A DNA stretch of 13,891 nucleotides from Comamonadaceae bacterium (GTDB lineage Bacteria; Pseudomonadota; Gammaproteobacteria; Burkholderiales; Burkholderiaceae_C): assembly GCA_027490485.1 (NCBI GenBank), contig JAIXYA010000156.1:1-13891 (forward strand), given 5' to 3'. A program made the position numbers and the translations under genes. Shown in pieces: positions 6,652 through 13,868 of the stretch. The notes beneath the pieces are model-generated. The model saw only the letters and a program-made list of their open reading frames with translations, ran no database searches and was not told the DNA's origin. Position 1 is the first letter of the stretch; each line of letters starts with the position of its first letter.

Positions 6652-7701
6652 TTATTCCGATGAAAATATGCTCGCTAAATTTTCCAAGCGTTCGAGAGCC
6701 ATTCCACAACCTCTGACAACACATGTCAGCGGCTCCTCAGCCAGTATCACAGGTATGCCTGTTTCTTCGGAAATCATCTTATCTAAATCTTTCAACAGCG
6801 CTCCCCCACCAGTGAGAACGATTCCGCGGTCGGCAATATCAGAACTAAGCTCTGGTGGTGTGTTCTCCAGCGCAATCTTGATGGCTGTTACAAGGCCATT
6901 CAGGGGTTCATTGAGTGCTTCCAATATCTCTGTGGTCGACACCGTAAAAGATTGTGGAATACCTTGCGCTAAGTTTCGACCAGTGACCTCCATCTCTTTG
7001 TATTCTGCACTGGGGTAAGCAGCACCGATTTGTTTTTTCAAGATTTCTGCGGTTTGGTCGCCGATCAACATGCCATAGCTGCGACGAATGTAGTTCACGA
7101 TAGCCTCGTCAAATTTATCGCCACCAATGCGAACACTTCCTTTGTAAACCATGCCACCCAATGAAATGATTCCAACTTCAGTGGTGCCACCACCAATATC
7201 CACCACCATTGAACCACACGCATCTGCCACTGGCAAACCCGCGCCAATGGCGGCGGCCATAGGCTCTTCAATCAAGTACACCGCGGATGCACCCGCTGCC
7301 AATGCCGACTCACGAATTGCTCTTCGCTCAACTTGCGTAGACCCGCAGGGGACGCAAATAATGATTCTTGGACTGGGTCTTAAAAAAGTTTTAGCGTGAA
7401 TAGAGCGAATAAAGTGCTTGAGCATTTGCTCAGTGATGGTGAAATCTGCAATCACCCCGTCTTTCATGGGTCTGATTGCTTCAATGCTGTACGGTACTCG
7501 ACCAAGCATGGATTTGGCTTCTCGACCTACTGCAATTACATTTTTTTTACCGCGAATTCCTGCCACATGCTGTATCGCGACGACAGATGGCTCATTGAGT
7601 ACAACACCAAGGCCCTTTGCGTATATCAATGTATTTGCTGTTCCCAGATCTATTGCAAGGTCTGTTGAATACCACTGAGTCAAATACTTGAAAAACATCA
7701 T
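6652..7701 (-). CDS. mreB: MreB-type actin homologue (accessory paralogue)
   Basis: Full-length MreB (349 aa, about the usual family length), an ATP-dependent actin-like filament protein. The N-terminus [14 protein letters not shown] is aromatic and hydrophobic, suited to membrane contact. The actin-fold motifs are intact: phosphate-1 [17 protein letters not shown] (14-30), [15 protein letters not shown] (108-122), phosphate-2 [18 protein letters not shown] (166-183) and adenosine motif [11 protein letters not shown] (293-303). The C-terminus [18 protein letters not shown] resembles canonical beta-proteobacterial MreB. Canonical mreB is normally followed by mreC, mreD, mrdA and rodA. Here the neighbours are a mini-RodZ gene (22 bases upstream) and a sensor kinase gene, so I read it as a second, specialised MreB. 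Whether the genome has another copy cannot be seen here. No clear Shine-Dalgarno precedes the tandem ATG at 7701. Confidence 0.95.
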   Translation of the reverse strand: MMFFKYLTQWYSTDLAIDLGTANTLIYAKGLGVVLNEPSVVAIQHVAGIRGKKNVIAVGREAKSMLGRVPYSIEAIRPMKDGVIADFTITEQMLKHFIRSIHAKTFLRPSPRIIICVPCGSTQVERRAIRESALAAGASAVYLIEEPMAAAIGAGLPVADACGSMVVDIGGGTTEVGIISLGGMVYKGSVRIGGDKFDEAIVNYIRRSYGMLIGDQTAEILKKQIGAAYPSAEYKEMEVTGRNLAQGIPQSFTVSTTEILEALNEPLNGLVTAIKIALENTPPELSSDIADRGIVLTGGGALLKDLDKMISEETGIPVILAEEPLTCVVRGCGMALERLENLASIFSSE

Positions 7702-7723
7702 TTAACAATCACTGGCTTGATGG

Positions 7724-8083
7724 CTATCTTCTTTCATAAGCTGTAGCGTCAGTTTCTGATTGCGATGGTGATTTCAAAAGAAAAGCAGGAATCTTTGGTG
7801 AGGCGTAAGAGGAGGAGGCTGAATCAAGCTTTATGCCATTGCATACGAACTCTGGGATATGAACACCGATCTTCTTGGCATATATACGCGCATGCCAAAT
7901 CAGTGTTGATGTGCTTTTTTTGAAATAATTGACATCACCCTCTTCAATGGCTTGAATTCGAAGTTGACTCATTCCCAAGAGCTTGCACATTGCTTCAAGG
8001 GTCAGGCCTTTTTGTATCCGAGCCTCTTGAAGCAAACGACCAGCCTCCATCCCTTTAACCGGTTCTGATGGAATAAGTGTCAT
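7724..8083 (-). CDS. Mini-RodZ: soluble RodZ-like HTH protein
   Basis: Protein of 119 aa without any membrane segment. Residues 13-78 match the cytoplasmic helix-turn-helix domain of RodZ (HTH_25 type): GRLLQEARIQKGLTLEAMCK, LGMSQLRIQAIEEGD, then WHARIYAKKIGV. This compares with E. coli RodZ, recalled as [20 protein letters not shown], then IEED, then RGYIRSYARLV. In RodZ this domain contacts MreB. Aligning the YAR/YAK blocks puts Thr60 and His64 where E. coli RodZ has Phe60 and Tyr64, so the interface has diverged. The transmembrane and periplasmic parts of RodZ are absent; instead there is a Ser-rich tail (about 85-119). The ATG at 8083 is preferred over a TTG at 8098 because TTAGG lies seven bases upstream. 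It is the first gene of the operon with mreB. An XRE-type DNA-binding role is the alternative. Confidence 0.75.
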   Translation of the reverse strand: MTLIPSEPVKGMEAGRLLQEARIQKGLTLEAMCKLLGMSQLRIQAIEEGDVNYFKKSTSTLIWHARIYAKKIGVHIPEFVCNGIKLDSASSSYASPKIPAFLLKSPSQSETDATAYERR

Positions 8084-8114
8084 AGCAATGCCTAACAACT
8101 ATAAAAAAGTAGAC

Positions 8115-8244
8115 TTGAATATCACTTAAATCGCGTTATTTGAATATCCCCCAATAGGGATATTTCTAAGTAATATCATCAAAAATGACATTAAAATAAC
8201 AAAATATTATTAAAGGTCGAATCAAGAAATTTTCAGATATTCAA
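8115..8244. repeat. Three TTGAATATC boxes, possible operators
   Basis: The 9-mer TTGAATATC occurs exactly at 8115-8123 and 8140-8148 on the plus strand, with starts 25 bp apart. Its exact reverse complement GATATTCAA is at 8236-8244. A shorter GATATT core is at 8159-8164. The copies flank the gap between divergent genes, as expected for sites of the adjacent FixJ-type regulator or of the HTH protein. Binding is an inference. Confidence 0.5.
8143..8164. repeat. Perfect 8-bp inverted repeat, possible operator
   Basis: AATATCCC at 8143-8150 and GGGATATT at 8157-8164 are perfect reverse complements around a 6-base spacer. The left arm overlaps the second TTGAATATC box. The dyad is not followed by a T-tract, so a protein-binding site is more likely than a terminator. 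Confidence 0.5.
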
Positions 8245-8267
8245 CCAGTTACGCCATAGAGAGAAAC

Positions 8268-8891
8268 ATGACATCCAAAGGACTTGTTTTTTTAGTTGAA
8301 GATGATGACGACCTTCGCATGAACTTGGAGTTTATGTTGAAGCATCTTGGATATGAAGTTAGCAACTTTGACAGTGCGGTATCTTTTTTGCAAAAGGCCA
8401 GACGCCACTCACCCGCTGTCTTGGTTATGGATATGCGGATGCCACAAATGTCTGGCTTGGATTTGCACAAAGCATTGCTTGAGAAAGATTGGGTCTTACC
8501 CATCATATATATGAGCGGCGAAAGTCAGAGTCAAGAAATCATTGATGCAATGAAGTATGGTGCCATTGAATTTTTATGGAAACCTTTTCCCCACTCACAG
8601 TTAATCCAAGCTATCGACAAAGGTTTAAAACAAGACGCTGAACGCCATGAGGACCAAAAGCGCTTGCTTCTGGTGGACTCGCTACATAAAGGTTTGAACC
8701 CCAGAGAGCAAAGTATCCTGTCATTGATGCTATTGGGACACGGCAACAAATACATTGCGTCCGCAAAAGGCTTGATGGCCGACACCATCAAGAAATACCG
8801 TGGCCAAATTCTGTCAAAGATGCAAGTCAACTCATTGGCTGAGTTGCTTGCGCTATGCAAAGGCTATACCCCTCCAACAAACAACTATTGA
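8268..8891 (+). CDS. FixJ/NarL-family response regulator
   Basis: DNA-binding response regulator of 207 aa. The receiver domain is about 4-120: acidic pocket EDDDD (11-15), phosphoacceptor Asp55 in MDMRMP, Ser83 in YMSGES, and Lys105 in LWKPF. The C-terminal LuxR-type helix-turn-helix is about 138-198 and runs LNPREQSILSLMLLGHGNK, then DTIKKYRGQILSKM, then SLAELLAL, a divergent version of the FixJ pattern. It is divergent from the mini-RodZ-mreB-kinase operon, whose kinase has the HELxQPL phosphoacceptor type that commonly partners FixJ-like regulators, so the two are probably a pair. The ATG at 8268 follows a purine-rich AGAGAGAAAC. The stop overlaps the convergent hydrolase gene by 7 bp. 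The targets are likely to include the shared intergenic region. Confidence 0.92.
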   Translation: MTSKGLVFLVEDDDDLRMNLEFMLKHLGYEVSNFDSAVSFLQKARRHSPAVLVMDMRMPQMSGLDLHKALLEKDWVLPIIYMSGESQSQEIIDAMKYGAIEFLWKPFPHSQLIQAIDKGLKQDAERHEDQKRLLLVDSLHKGLNPREQSILSLMLLGHGNKYIASAKGLMADTIKKYRGQILSKMQVNSLAELLALCKGYTPPTNNY

Positions 8892-9781
8892 ATATTGGCG
8901 TTTAAAAACCCCAAGATAGCCTGTGCCACTTTGGCGGGTGCTTCACGCTGAGGGAAATGCCCCACACCAGGCAACAACTGGCGTTGGTAAGGCCCGCTGA
9001 AAAACTTCTCGCGGTTGGCCGAGGTGGCGGGCAAACTCACCCCATCGACTTCGCCGTGCAACATCAAGGTCGGCACATTCAACACCGGCGCTGGGTGGAG
9101 CTTGGCTTCATCGGCGTCGTAATAAGGGTCGCTGGGCGCATGGCCCCAACGGTGTTGGTAAGAGTGCAAAGTCACCTCAGGCCAATCGGGGTTGTTGAAC
9201 GCCATGGCGGTTTGCTCAAACTCATTGGGCAAATACCAACCCTTGGGTGCCCAGGTGTCCCACATGCGTTGCGAAAACGCTTTGGCGTTGGCGCGTACAT
9301 AGCGCTCACCTCGAGCGGTGGCCATGAACCAGTGGTACCAGTAAAGCTGGGTTTGTTCCATGCTCAAGTCTTGCGTGGGGTCGTTGGTGCCGTAGCCCAC
9401 CGATACCAACACCATGTGGCTGGCAATGCCTGGCTGTAAACCGCAGGCATTGGCCACCGCCCTCGCCCCCCAGTCGTGTCCGACCAAGACAGGTTTTTCA
9501 AGCCCCAAGGCCTGAACAAATTCCACCATGTCACGGCCAAGGCTAGAAAGCTGCCCTGTGCGTGGCGTGTCTTCATGCAAAAACGTGGTGGGCAAAAAAC
9601 CGCGCAAAGCCGGTGCGATGACGCGGTAACCGGCTTGCACCAAGTGCGGCACCACCTCATGCCAGCAGCGCGGACTGTCGGGCCAGCCATGTGCCAACAC
9701 GATGGTGTGCTGCCCCTCGGGGTTCCATTCTTTGTAGCCTATACGCAGCAACGCGGTTTCGATGAATTGCATGGGGCGCAT
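8885..9781 (-). CDS. Alpha/beta hydrolase, epoxide hydrolase-like
   Basis: Alpha/beta-hydrolase of 298 aa. The oxyanion motif HGWPDSPRCW is at 31-40, the nucleophile elbow VGHDWGA has Asp103, the acid is Asp246 in HGEVDGVSLP, and the base is His275 in GVGHFPQREAP. An Asp nucleophile with Trp next to it (GHDWG) is typical of soluble epoxide hydrolases and haloalkane dehalogenases rather than esterases. The HGWP motif favours the epoxide-hydrolase branch. The cap region (about 130-215) is rich in Tyr and Trp (YWYHWF), which could supply the ring-opening Tyr residues. The ATG at 9781 is preferred to an upstream extension, since that would run into the divergent hydratase gene and the extra residues look non-homologous. 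The physiological substrate is unknown. Confidence 0.88.
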   Translation of the reverse strand: MRPMQFIETALLRIGYKEWNPEGQHTIVLAHGWPDSPRCWHEVVPHLVQAGYRVIAPALRGFLPTTFLHEDTPRTGQLSSLGRDMVEFVQALGLEKPVLVGHDWGARAVANACGLQPGIASHMVLVSVGYGTNDPTQDLSMEQTQLYWYHWFMATARGERYVRANAKAFSQRMWDTWAPKGWYLPNEFEQTAMAFNNPDWPEVTLHSYQHRWGHAPSDPYYDADEAKLHPAPVLNVPTLMLHGEVDGVSLPATSANREKFFSGPYQRQLLPGVGHFPQREAPAKVAQAILGFLNANIQ

Positions 9782-9831
9782 GTTACTCAAGCCCTGGGGC
9801 TGCAAAGCCCAGTCTGTGCCACACTGGCGAC

Positions 9832-10650
9832 ATGAAAACCGAAACTTCTCAGGACTGGGTTGGCGCTCAAGCAACGGCGGCCGAATTGCTTCGACAGCAA
9901 AATGGCCGTGAACCTTTTCATCCCTTGGCCAGCCCGTTTGCCATCCCAAATCTAGTGGATGCCTATGTCAGCCAAGACGCATTTGTTCAACTGAAAGCCG
10001 TGCAACGGCATACCCAGGTGGGCGGCTACAAAATTGCCATCACCACGCCTGCCATGCGGGCCTTTGTCGGTTTTGACGATGCCATCTCGGGTTGCGTGCT
10101 GGCTGACACCGTTTTTAGTAACTGTCAACAGGTGCAGGCCGCACAGTTCCAGCACCTGATTGTGGAGTTTGAGTTGGCCCTGCAATTTGGCCAAGACCTG
10201 CCCGAACGGGATGACGATTGGGATCAGCACAGCATCTTGCCCTACCTGGACTGCGCTTACCCGTCTCTTGAAATCGCGGATGACCGCTTTGCCGACTACA
10301 CCCTGCTGAAACAAGGCTTTTTCAGCTTGGTGGCCGAGAACGCTTGGAACCACGGCGTGGTTTTGGGGTCAGCCATTGCAGCCAAGGACTTTGACAGGCT
10401 GTGGCCAAGCCAAGCCACCGCCTATATCAACAAGCAAGCCATTGGCCACGGCCATTGTGGTGATGTGATGGGCCACCCTTTGATCGCCATGGCGTGGATC
10501 GCCAACCATTTGCGCAGGCGCGGTCGACGCTTCAAAGCAGGCGACTGGGTCACCACAGGCAGCTGGGTGGCGTCGCAGTTTCCACTGGCTGGGCAAACTC
10601 TTCGCTTTGAAATGCCAGGCTTGGCTGAGGTTACTTTGGCGGTTTGTTAA
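9832..10650 (+). CDS. 2-keto-4-pentenoate hydratase / FAH-superfamily protein
   Basis: Protein of 272 aa in the MhpD/XylJ/XylI branch of the fumarylacetoacetate hydrolase superfamily, whose members hydrate or decarboxylate 2-oxo-enoic acids in aromatic meta-cleavage routes. Visible features are GYKIAI with Lys67, the probable metal ligands Glu112 and Glu114 in VEFELALQF and Glu147 in YPSLEIADDRF, then GVVLGS (175-180) and the late motif DVMGHPLIAMAWIANHL followed by AGDWVTTGS. All expected blocks are present and the length is normal. It starts 50 bp from the divergent hydrolase gene, with no good Shine-Dalgarno before the ATG at 9832. Its last 20 bases overlap the convergent Adhesin_E-like gene. 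No other ring-cleavage genes are near, so the substrate is open. Confidence 0.85.
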   Translation: MKTETSQDWVGAQATAAELLRQQNGREPFHPLASPFAIPNLVDAYVSQDAFVQLKAVQRHTQVGGYKIAITTPAMRAFVGFDDAISGCVLADTVFSNCQQVQAAQFQHLIVEFELALQFGQDLPERDDDWDQHSILPYLDCAYPSLEIADDRFADYTLLKQGFFSLVAENAWNHGVVLGSAIAAKDFDRLWPSQATAYINKQAIGHGHCGDVMGHPLIAMAWIANHLRRRGRRFKAGDWVTTGSWVASQFPLAGQTLRFEMPGLAEVTLAVC

Positions 10651-11059
10651 GCACACCTTCTTGCCTGAAGAAGGGGCCTCTGGTGCAGGCAATTTGCTGA
10701 AAGCTTTTCATCAAGGTGCCAAATTCCACAGGCACAAACACACTCGATTGGGTTTTGCTGATCAAACGTGCGCCGCTTTGCATTTGTCCTTCGTAGCCAT
10801 AGAACTGCAAGTACCTGACTTTGTTTTTATCGCAATCAAACTCTAAATAGGTGGTCGCCGACAAAAGCTGGTTGGCAGTGACGCTGCTGTAGTTGGTCAG
10901 CATCCACACCAAGGCATTGCGGCCTTTGAATTGAATCGAGGTTCGGTCAATCAAGACGGCGTGGCCATCCATATGACCCATATAGGTCCAAGCGGCATTC
11001 GCGCCGCCTTGCACCAGCACCAAAGCCATGCAAAACACTGTTCTCAGCAAGCGTCGCAT
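10631..11059 (-). CDS. Second secreted Adhesin_E-like small protein
   Basis: Exported protein of 142 aa. The signal peptide is about 1-22 (MRRLLRTVFCMALVLVQGGA then NA), leaving a mature part beginning AWTYMGHMDG. Key positions are Trp24, Asp38, Trp52 (LVWML), Cys76 (EFDCD) and Cys125 (QIACT). Trp-Trp, Trp-Cys and Cys-Cys spacings (28, 24, 49) equal those of the protein at 3206-3577, although overall identity looks low. Both therefore fit the surface-adhesin E family. A 17-residue tail after Cys125 is extra. An upstream in-frame TTG at 11077 is possible, but the ATG at 11059 gives a clean signal peptide. It starts 23 bases after the peroxidase stop on the same strand, so probably the same transcript. 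The role is unknown. Confidence 0.72.
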   Translation of the reverse strand: MRRLLRTVFCMALVLVQGGANAAWTYMGHMDGHAVLIDRTSIQFKGRNALVWMLTNYSSVTANQLLSATTYLEFDCDKNKVRYLQFYGYEGQMQSGARLISKTQSSVFVPVEFGTLMKSFQQIACTRGPFFRQEGVLNKPPK

Positions 11060-11082
11060 ATTGGCTTTGGCGAACAAGGGTG

Positions 11083-12153
11083 TCAGTGTGAGGCCACTGG
11101 CAAGCTGGGCGCTTTGGCGAAATCTGCTGGCACCTCGCCCGTCAAGCTTTCCAAAAAGCTGACGATGTCAGCCACTTGCGTGTCGCTGAGTTGTTTGCCC
11201 AGTTGCAATTGCGCCATGATGCGTACCGCTTGGGGCAAAGTCGCGGCTGTGCCGTCGTGAAAGTAAGGTGGGGTCATCGCCACATTGCGTAACTGAGGAA
11301 CTTTGAACATGAAGGCATCCGCCTCGTTCTTGGTGTCTTGGAAGCGGCCTTTGTCATAGCCTTTGAAAGCTTCTTTTTCGGTGCTGCCCGTGACCAGCCA
11401 GTAGTCTTGGGTGATACCAAATTTTTGGTAGCTTTGTCCGCCAACAGTCACGCCGTTGTGGCAACCCGCGCAACCAGTTTCGATAAAGGTTTTCAAACCT
11501 TGCTTGGCTTGGGCGCTCAGGGCTTTGGTATCGCCTTTCAAGTAACGGTCAAACGGCGCGGGGGTGAGCAAGGTACGCTCAAACGCCCCAATGGCTTTGC
11601 CCCAGTTCTCCACACTCAACGCTTTGGCTTCGCCTGGGAAAGCTTTGTCAAACCAAGGCTGGTAGCCCAAGGTCGCCAGTTTTTTCTCGACTTGTTCGAA
11701 GCTGGTATTGCCATAGGCCACGGGACTGGTCAGGGCTTTGACGGCTTGCTCTTCCACCGTGGCACGGTTGCCGCCGTAGTGCTGGGCCATCAACAAAGAG
11801 GTGTTGAACACCGTGTGCGCATTGCGAGGTAACACCTTACCAAAAATGCCTAAGGACAAGGGCAAGCTGTCTGCGCCATAGTAAGCAGGGTTGTGGCAAC
11901 TCACGCAACCTTGACGACCGTCGCTGGATACGCGTGTTTCATAGAACAAGGCTTTGCCAAGCGCCACACGCTCAGGTGTCAGCGCTGTGTTTTCCAGCGC
12001 GGGGCTTTCAGGCAAAGGCTTGAACAAGGACTTGGCCTTGTCGAGCAAGGCTTGGTCATCGCTGGCTGCACCTGCAGATGTACCCACCAACAGCGCTGCG
12101 CTGCACACAGCGGCAAGCGCCACCGAAGAAAACACCCAGCTTGATTTACGCAT
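11083..12153 (-). CDS. Di-haem cytochrome c peroxidase
   Basis: Periplasmic peroxidase (356 aa) reducing hydrogen peroxide with electrons from small c-type cytochromes. The signal peptide is about 1-29, ending TSAGA. Two haem c attachment motifs are visible: Cys83-Val-Ser-Cys-His87 in the N-terminal low-potential domain and Cys228-Ala-Gly-Cys-His232 in the C-terminal domain. Further family blocks are PRNAHTVFNTSL, YGGNRATVEEQA, FERTLLTPAPFDRYL, and near the end PQLRN then PYFHDGTAATLPQAV and LSDTQVADIVSFLESLTGE. This is the bacterial CcpA/MauG superfamily, on the peroxidase side. The ATG at 12153 follows AAGG at suitable spacing. It sits 20 bases after the fhs stop and just before the Adhesin_E-like gene, suggesting one operon. 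A functional link to folate metabolism is not obvious. Confidence 0.94.
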   Translation of the reverse strand: MRKSSWVFSSVALAAVCSAALLVGTSAGAASDDQALLDKAKSLFKPLPESPALENTALTPERVALGKALFYETRVSSDGRQGCVSCHNPAYYGADSLPLSLGIFGKVLPRNAHTVFNTSLLMAQHYGGNRATVEEQAVKALTSPVAYGNTSFEQVEKKLATLGYQPWFDKAFPGEAKALSVENWGKAIGAFERTLLTPAPFDRYLKGDTKALSAQAKQGLKTFIETGCAGCHNGVTVGGQSYQKFGITQDYWLVTGSTEKEAFKGYDKGRFQDTKNEADAFMFKVPQLRNVAMTPPYFHDGTAATLPQAVRIMAQLQLGKQLSDTQVADIVSFLESLTGEVPADFAKAPSLPVASH

Positions 12154-12173
12154 AACAGCCTTTGAATAAAAAA

Positions 12174-13847
12174 TCAGAACAAACCGACGATATTGCCTTG
12201 CGCGTCCACATCGATGGCATGGGCAGAGGGTACTTTGGGCAGACCTGGCATGGTCATCACGTCACCACAGACCATCACGACAAACTCCGCGCCTGCGGCC
12301 AAACGCACTTCGCGGATGTTCATGGTGTGGCCCGAAGGCGCACCCAAGAGCTTGGGATCGGTGGAAAACGAGTACTGGGTTTTGGCGATGCAAATGGGGT
12401 AGTGGCCATAACCTTGCTCTTGCAGTTTGTCGATTTGCCCACGGATTTTGGCGTCAGCAGAAATGCCTTGTGCGCCGTAAATTTTTTGCGCGACGGTTTG
12501 CGCCTTTTCCCACAGCGTAGCGGTTTCAGGGTAGACAAACTGAAACTGGTTGGGCTGTTCGCACAAAGCCACCACCGCATTTGCCAAGTTGACTGCACCC
12601 GCGCCACCCTCGGCCCAGTGCTTGGCCACCACCACCTGTGCGCCATAGGCGGCGCAGGCTTTTTCCAGCAAGCTGATTTCGGCTGGGGTGTCTTCGGTGC
12701 GGTGGTTGATAGCCACCACACAAGGCAAGCCATAGTGGTTTTTGATGTTGCCCAAGTGGCGCTCAAGGTTAACCATGCCTTTTTTCAAGGCATCTAGGTT
12801 TTCGGTGCCCAGCTCCTTCACGCCCACGCCGCCGTGGTATTTCAAAGCCCGCACCGTGGCCACCAGCACCACCGCCGAGGGTTTCATATCGGCTTTACGG
12901 CATTTGATGTCGATGAATTTTTCAGCACCCAAGTCGGCACCAAAACCGGCCTCGGTAACCACATAGTCGGCCAATTTCATGGCGGTGGCCGTGGCAATCA
13001 CCGAATTGCAACCGTGGGCAATGTTGGCAAAGGGTCCGCCGTGGATGAAGGCCAAATTGTTTTCCAAGGTTTGCGCGATGTTGGGGGCCAAAGCGTCTTT
13101 GAGCAAAGCGGCCATCGCGCCATGGGCTTGCAAATCGCTGGCAAGCACGGGAGCGCCTTCGGTGTTGTAGGCCACCACGATGCGTCCCAAGCGGGTCTTC
13201 AGGTCGGCCAAACTGGTGGCCAAACAAAAAATCGCCATCACTTCAGACGCCACCACGATGTCAAAGCCGTCTTCGCGTGGCACGCTGTTGGCAGTGCCAC
13301 CCAAGCCGACCACCATTTGGCGCAAAGCGCGGTCGTTCATGTCCATCACCCGCTTCCAAACGATGCGGCGGGTGTCGATCTTGAGGGTGTTGCCGTGGTG
13401 AATATGGTTGTCGAGCATGGCCGACAAGAGGTTGTGCGCCAAAGCAATCGCACCAAAGTCACCGGTGAAATGCAAGTTGATGTCTTCCATGGGGACGACT
13501 TGCGCCATGCCTCCACCGGTTGCGCCCCCCTTCATGCCAAACACAGGGCCCAAGGAAGGTTCACGCAGGCAAATCAGGCTCTTCTTGCCAATCTTGCACA
13601 AGGCGTCGCCCAAACCCACAGTGGTGGTGGTTTTGCCCTCGCCAGCAGGCGTGGGGGAAATGGCAGTCACCAAAATGAGTTTGCTGTCAGTTTTGGCTGG
13701 CAAACCAGCGATGTGCTTTAAGGACAGCTTGGCTTTGTGGTGACCATAGGCGTACAAATGGTCATCGGCAATGTGCATATGCTGCTTGACCAACTCGGGG
13801 ATTCGTTGGAGGCTGGCAGCTTGGGTGATTTCATTGTCACTTCGCAT
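12174..13847 (-). CDS. fhs: Formate-tetrahydrofolate ligase
   Basis: Full-length cytosolic enzyme (557 aa, normal for the family) that makes 10-formyl-tetrahydrofolate from formate, tetrahydrofolate and ATP, feeding one-carbon units into purine and other synthesis. The nucleotide loop [15 protein letters not shown] is at 66-80. The two family signatures are the [17 protein letters not shown] region at about 104-120 and [12 protein letters not shown] further on. The C-terminal part contains [20 protein letters not shown], close to what I recall for the family. The N-terminus [16 protein letters not shown] matches the usual start, so the ATG at 13847 is well supported. However, a run of 16 identical bases stands where a Shine-Dalgarno would be expected. 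It is the first visible gene of a minus-strand set with the peroxidase and Adhesin_E-like genes. Confidence 0.97.
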   Translation of the reverse strand: MRSDNEITQAASLQRIPELVKQHMHIADDHLYAYGHHKAKLSLKHIAGLPAKTDSKLILVTAISPTPAGEGKTTTTVGLGDALCKIGKKSLICLREPSLGPVFGMKGGATGGGMAQVVPMEDINLHFTGDFGAIALAHNLLSAMLDNHIHHGNTLKIDTRRIVWKRVMDMNDRALRQMVVGLGGTANSVPREDGFDIVVASEVMAIFCLATSLADLKTRLGRIVVAYNTEGAPVLASDLQAHGAMAALLKDALAPNIAQTLENNLAFIHGGPFANIAHGCNSVIATATAMKLADYVVTEAGFGADLGAEKFIDIKCRKADMKPSAVVLVATVRALKYHGGVGVKELGTENLDALKKGMVNLERHLGNIKNHYGLPCVVAINHRTEDTPAEISLLEKACAAYGAQVVVAKHWAEGGAGAVNLANAVVALCEQPNQFQFVYPETATLWEKAQTVAQKIYGAQGISADAKIRGQIDKLQEQGYGHYPICIAKTQYSFSTDPKLLGAPSGHTMNIREVRLAAGAEFVVMVCGDVMTMPGLPKVPSAHAIDVDAQGNIVGLF

Positions 13848-13852
13848 GGTCG

Positions 13853-13868
13853 AAAAAAAAAAAAAAAA
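13853..13868. repeat. 16-base A/T homopolymer before fhs
   Basis: Sixteen consecutive A on the plus strand (T on the fhs coding strand), separated from the fhs ATG by only CGACC. It occupies the ribosome-binding position, and no other Shine-Dalgarno is seen. Slippage during replication or transcription, or a sequencing or assembly length error, are all possible at such a tract. Confidence 0.85.

Larger units (their letters stand above)
8084..8267. promoter_or_regulatory. AT-rich divergent control region of the MreB/two-component cluster
   Basis: This 184-bp gap lies between the divergent mini-RodZ and response-regulator genes. Bases 8101-8267 are about 28% G+C by hand count, the lowest in the window. 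It must hold promoters for both directions. TATTAT at 8205-8210 (plus) and TATAGT at 8103-8098 (minus) are possible -10 boxes, without convincing -35 boxes. It carries three 9-bp repeats and one inverted repeat, listed separately. No coding sequence is seen. Confidence 0.6.

Noticed and set aside
9782..9949. N-terminal extension of the alpha/beta hydrolase up to 9949
   Set aside because: The extra residues do not resemble the family and would overlap the coding start of the divergent hydratase. The ATG at 9781 gives a normal family N-terminus.
12162..12797. Plus-strand open frame of 211 codons over the end of fhs
   Set aside because: Antisense shadow of fhs, with no recognisable domain or ribosome binding site.
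12834..13721. Long plus-strand open frame (295 codons) inside fhs
   Set aside because: It lies wholly antisense to a clearly conserved enzyme gene. Its translation is His/Gly/Val-rich without domain motifs, as expected from the opposite strand of a GC-richer coding region.
13853..13868. Transcription terminator T-tract
   Set aside because: No GC-rich hairpin precedes the tract on the strand where it reads as T, and it lies immediately before a start codon.
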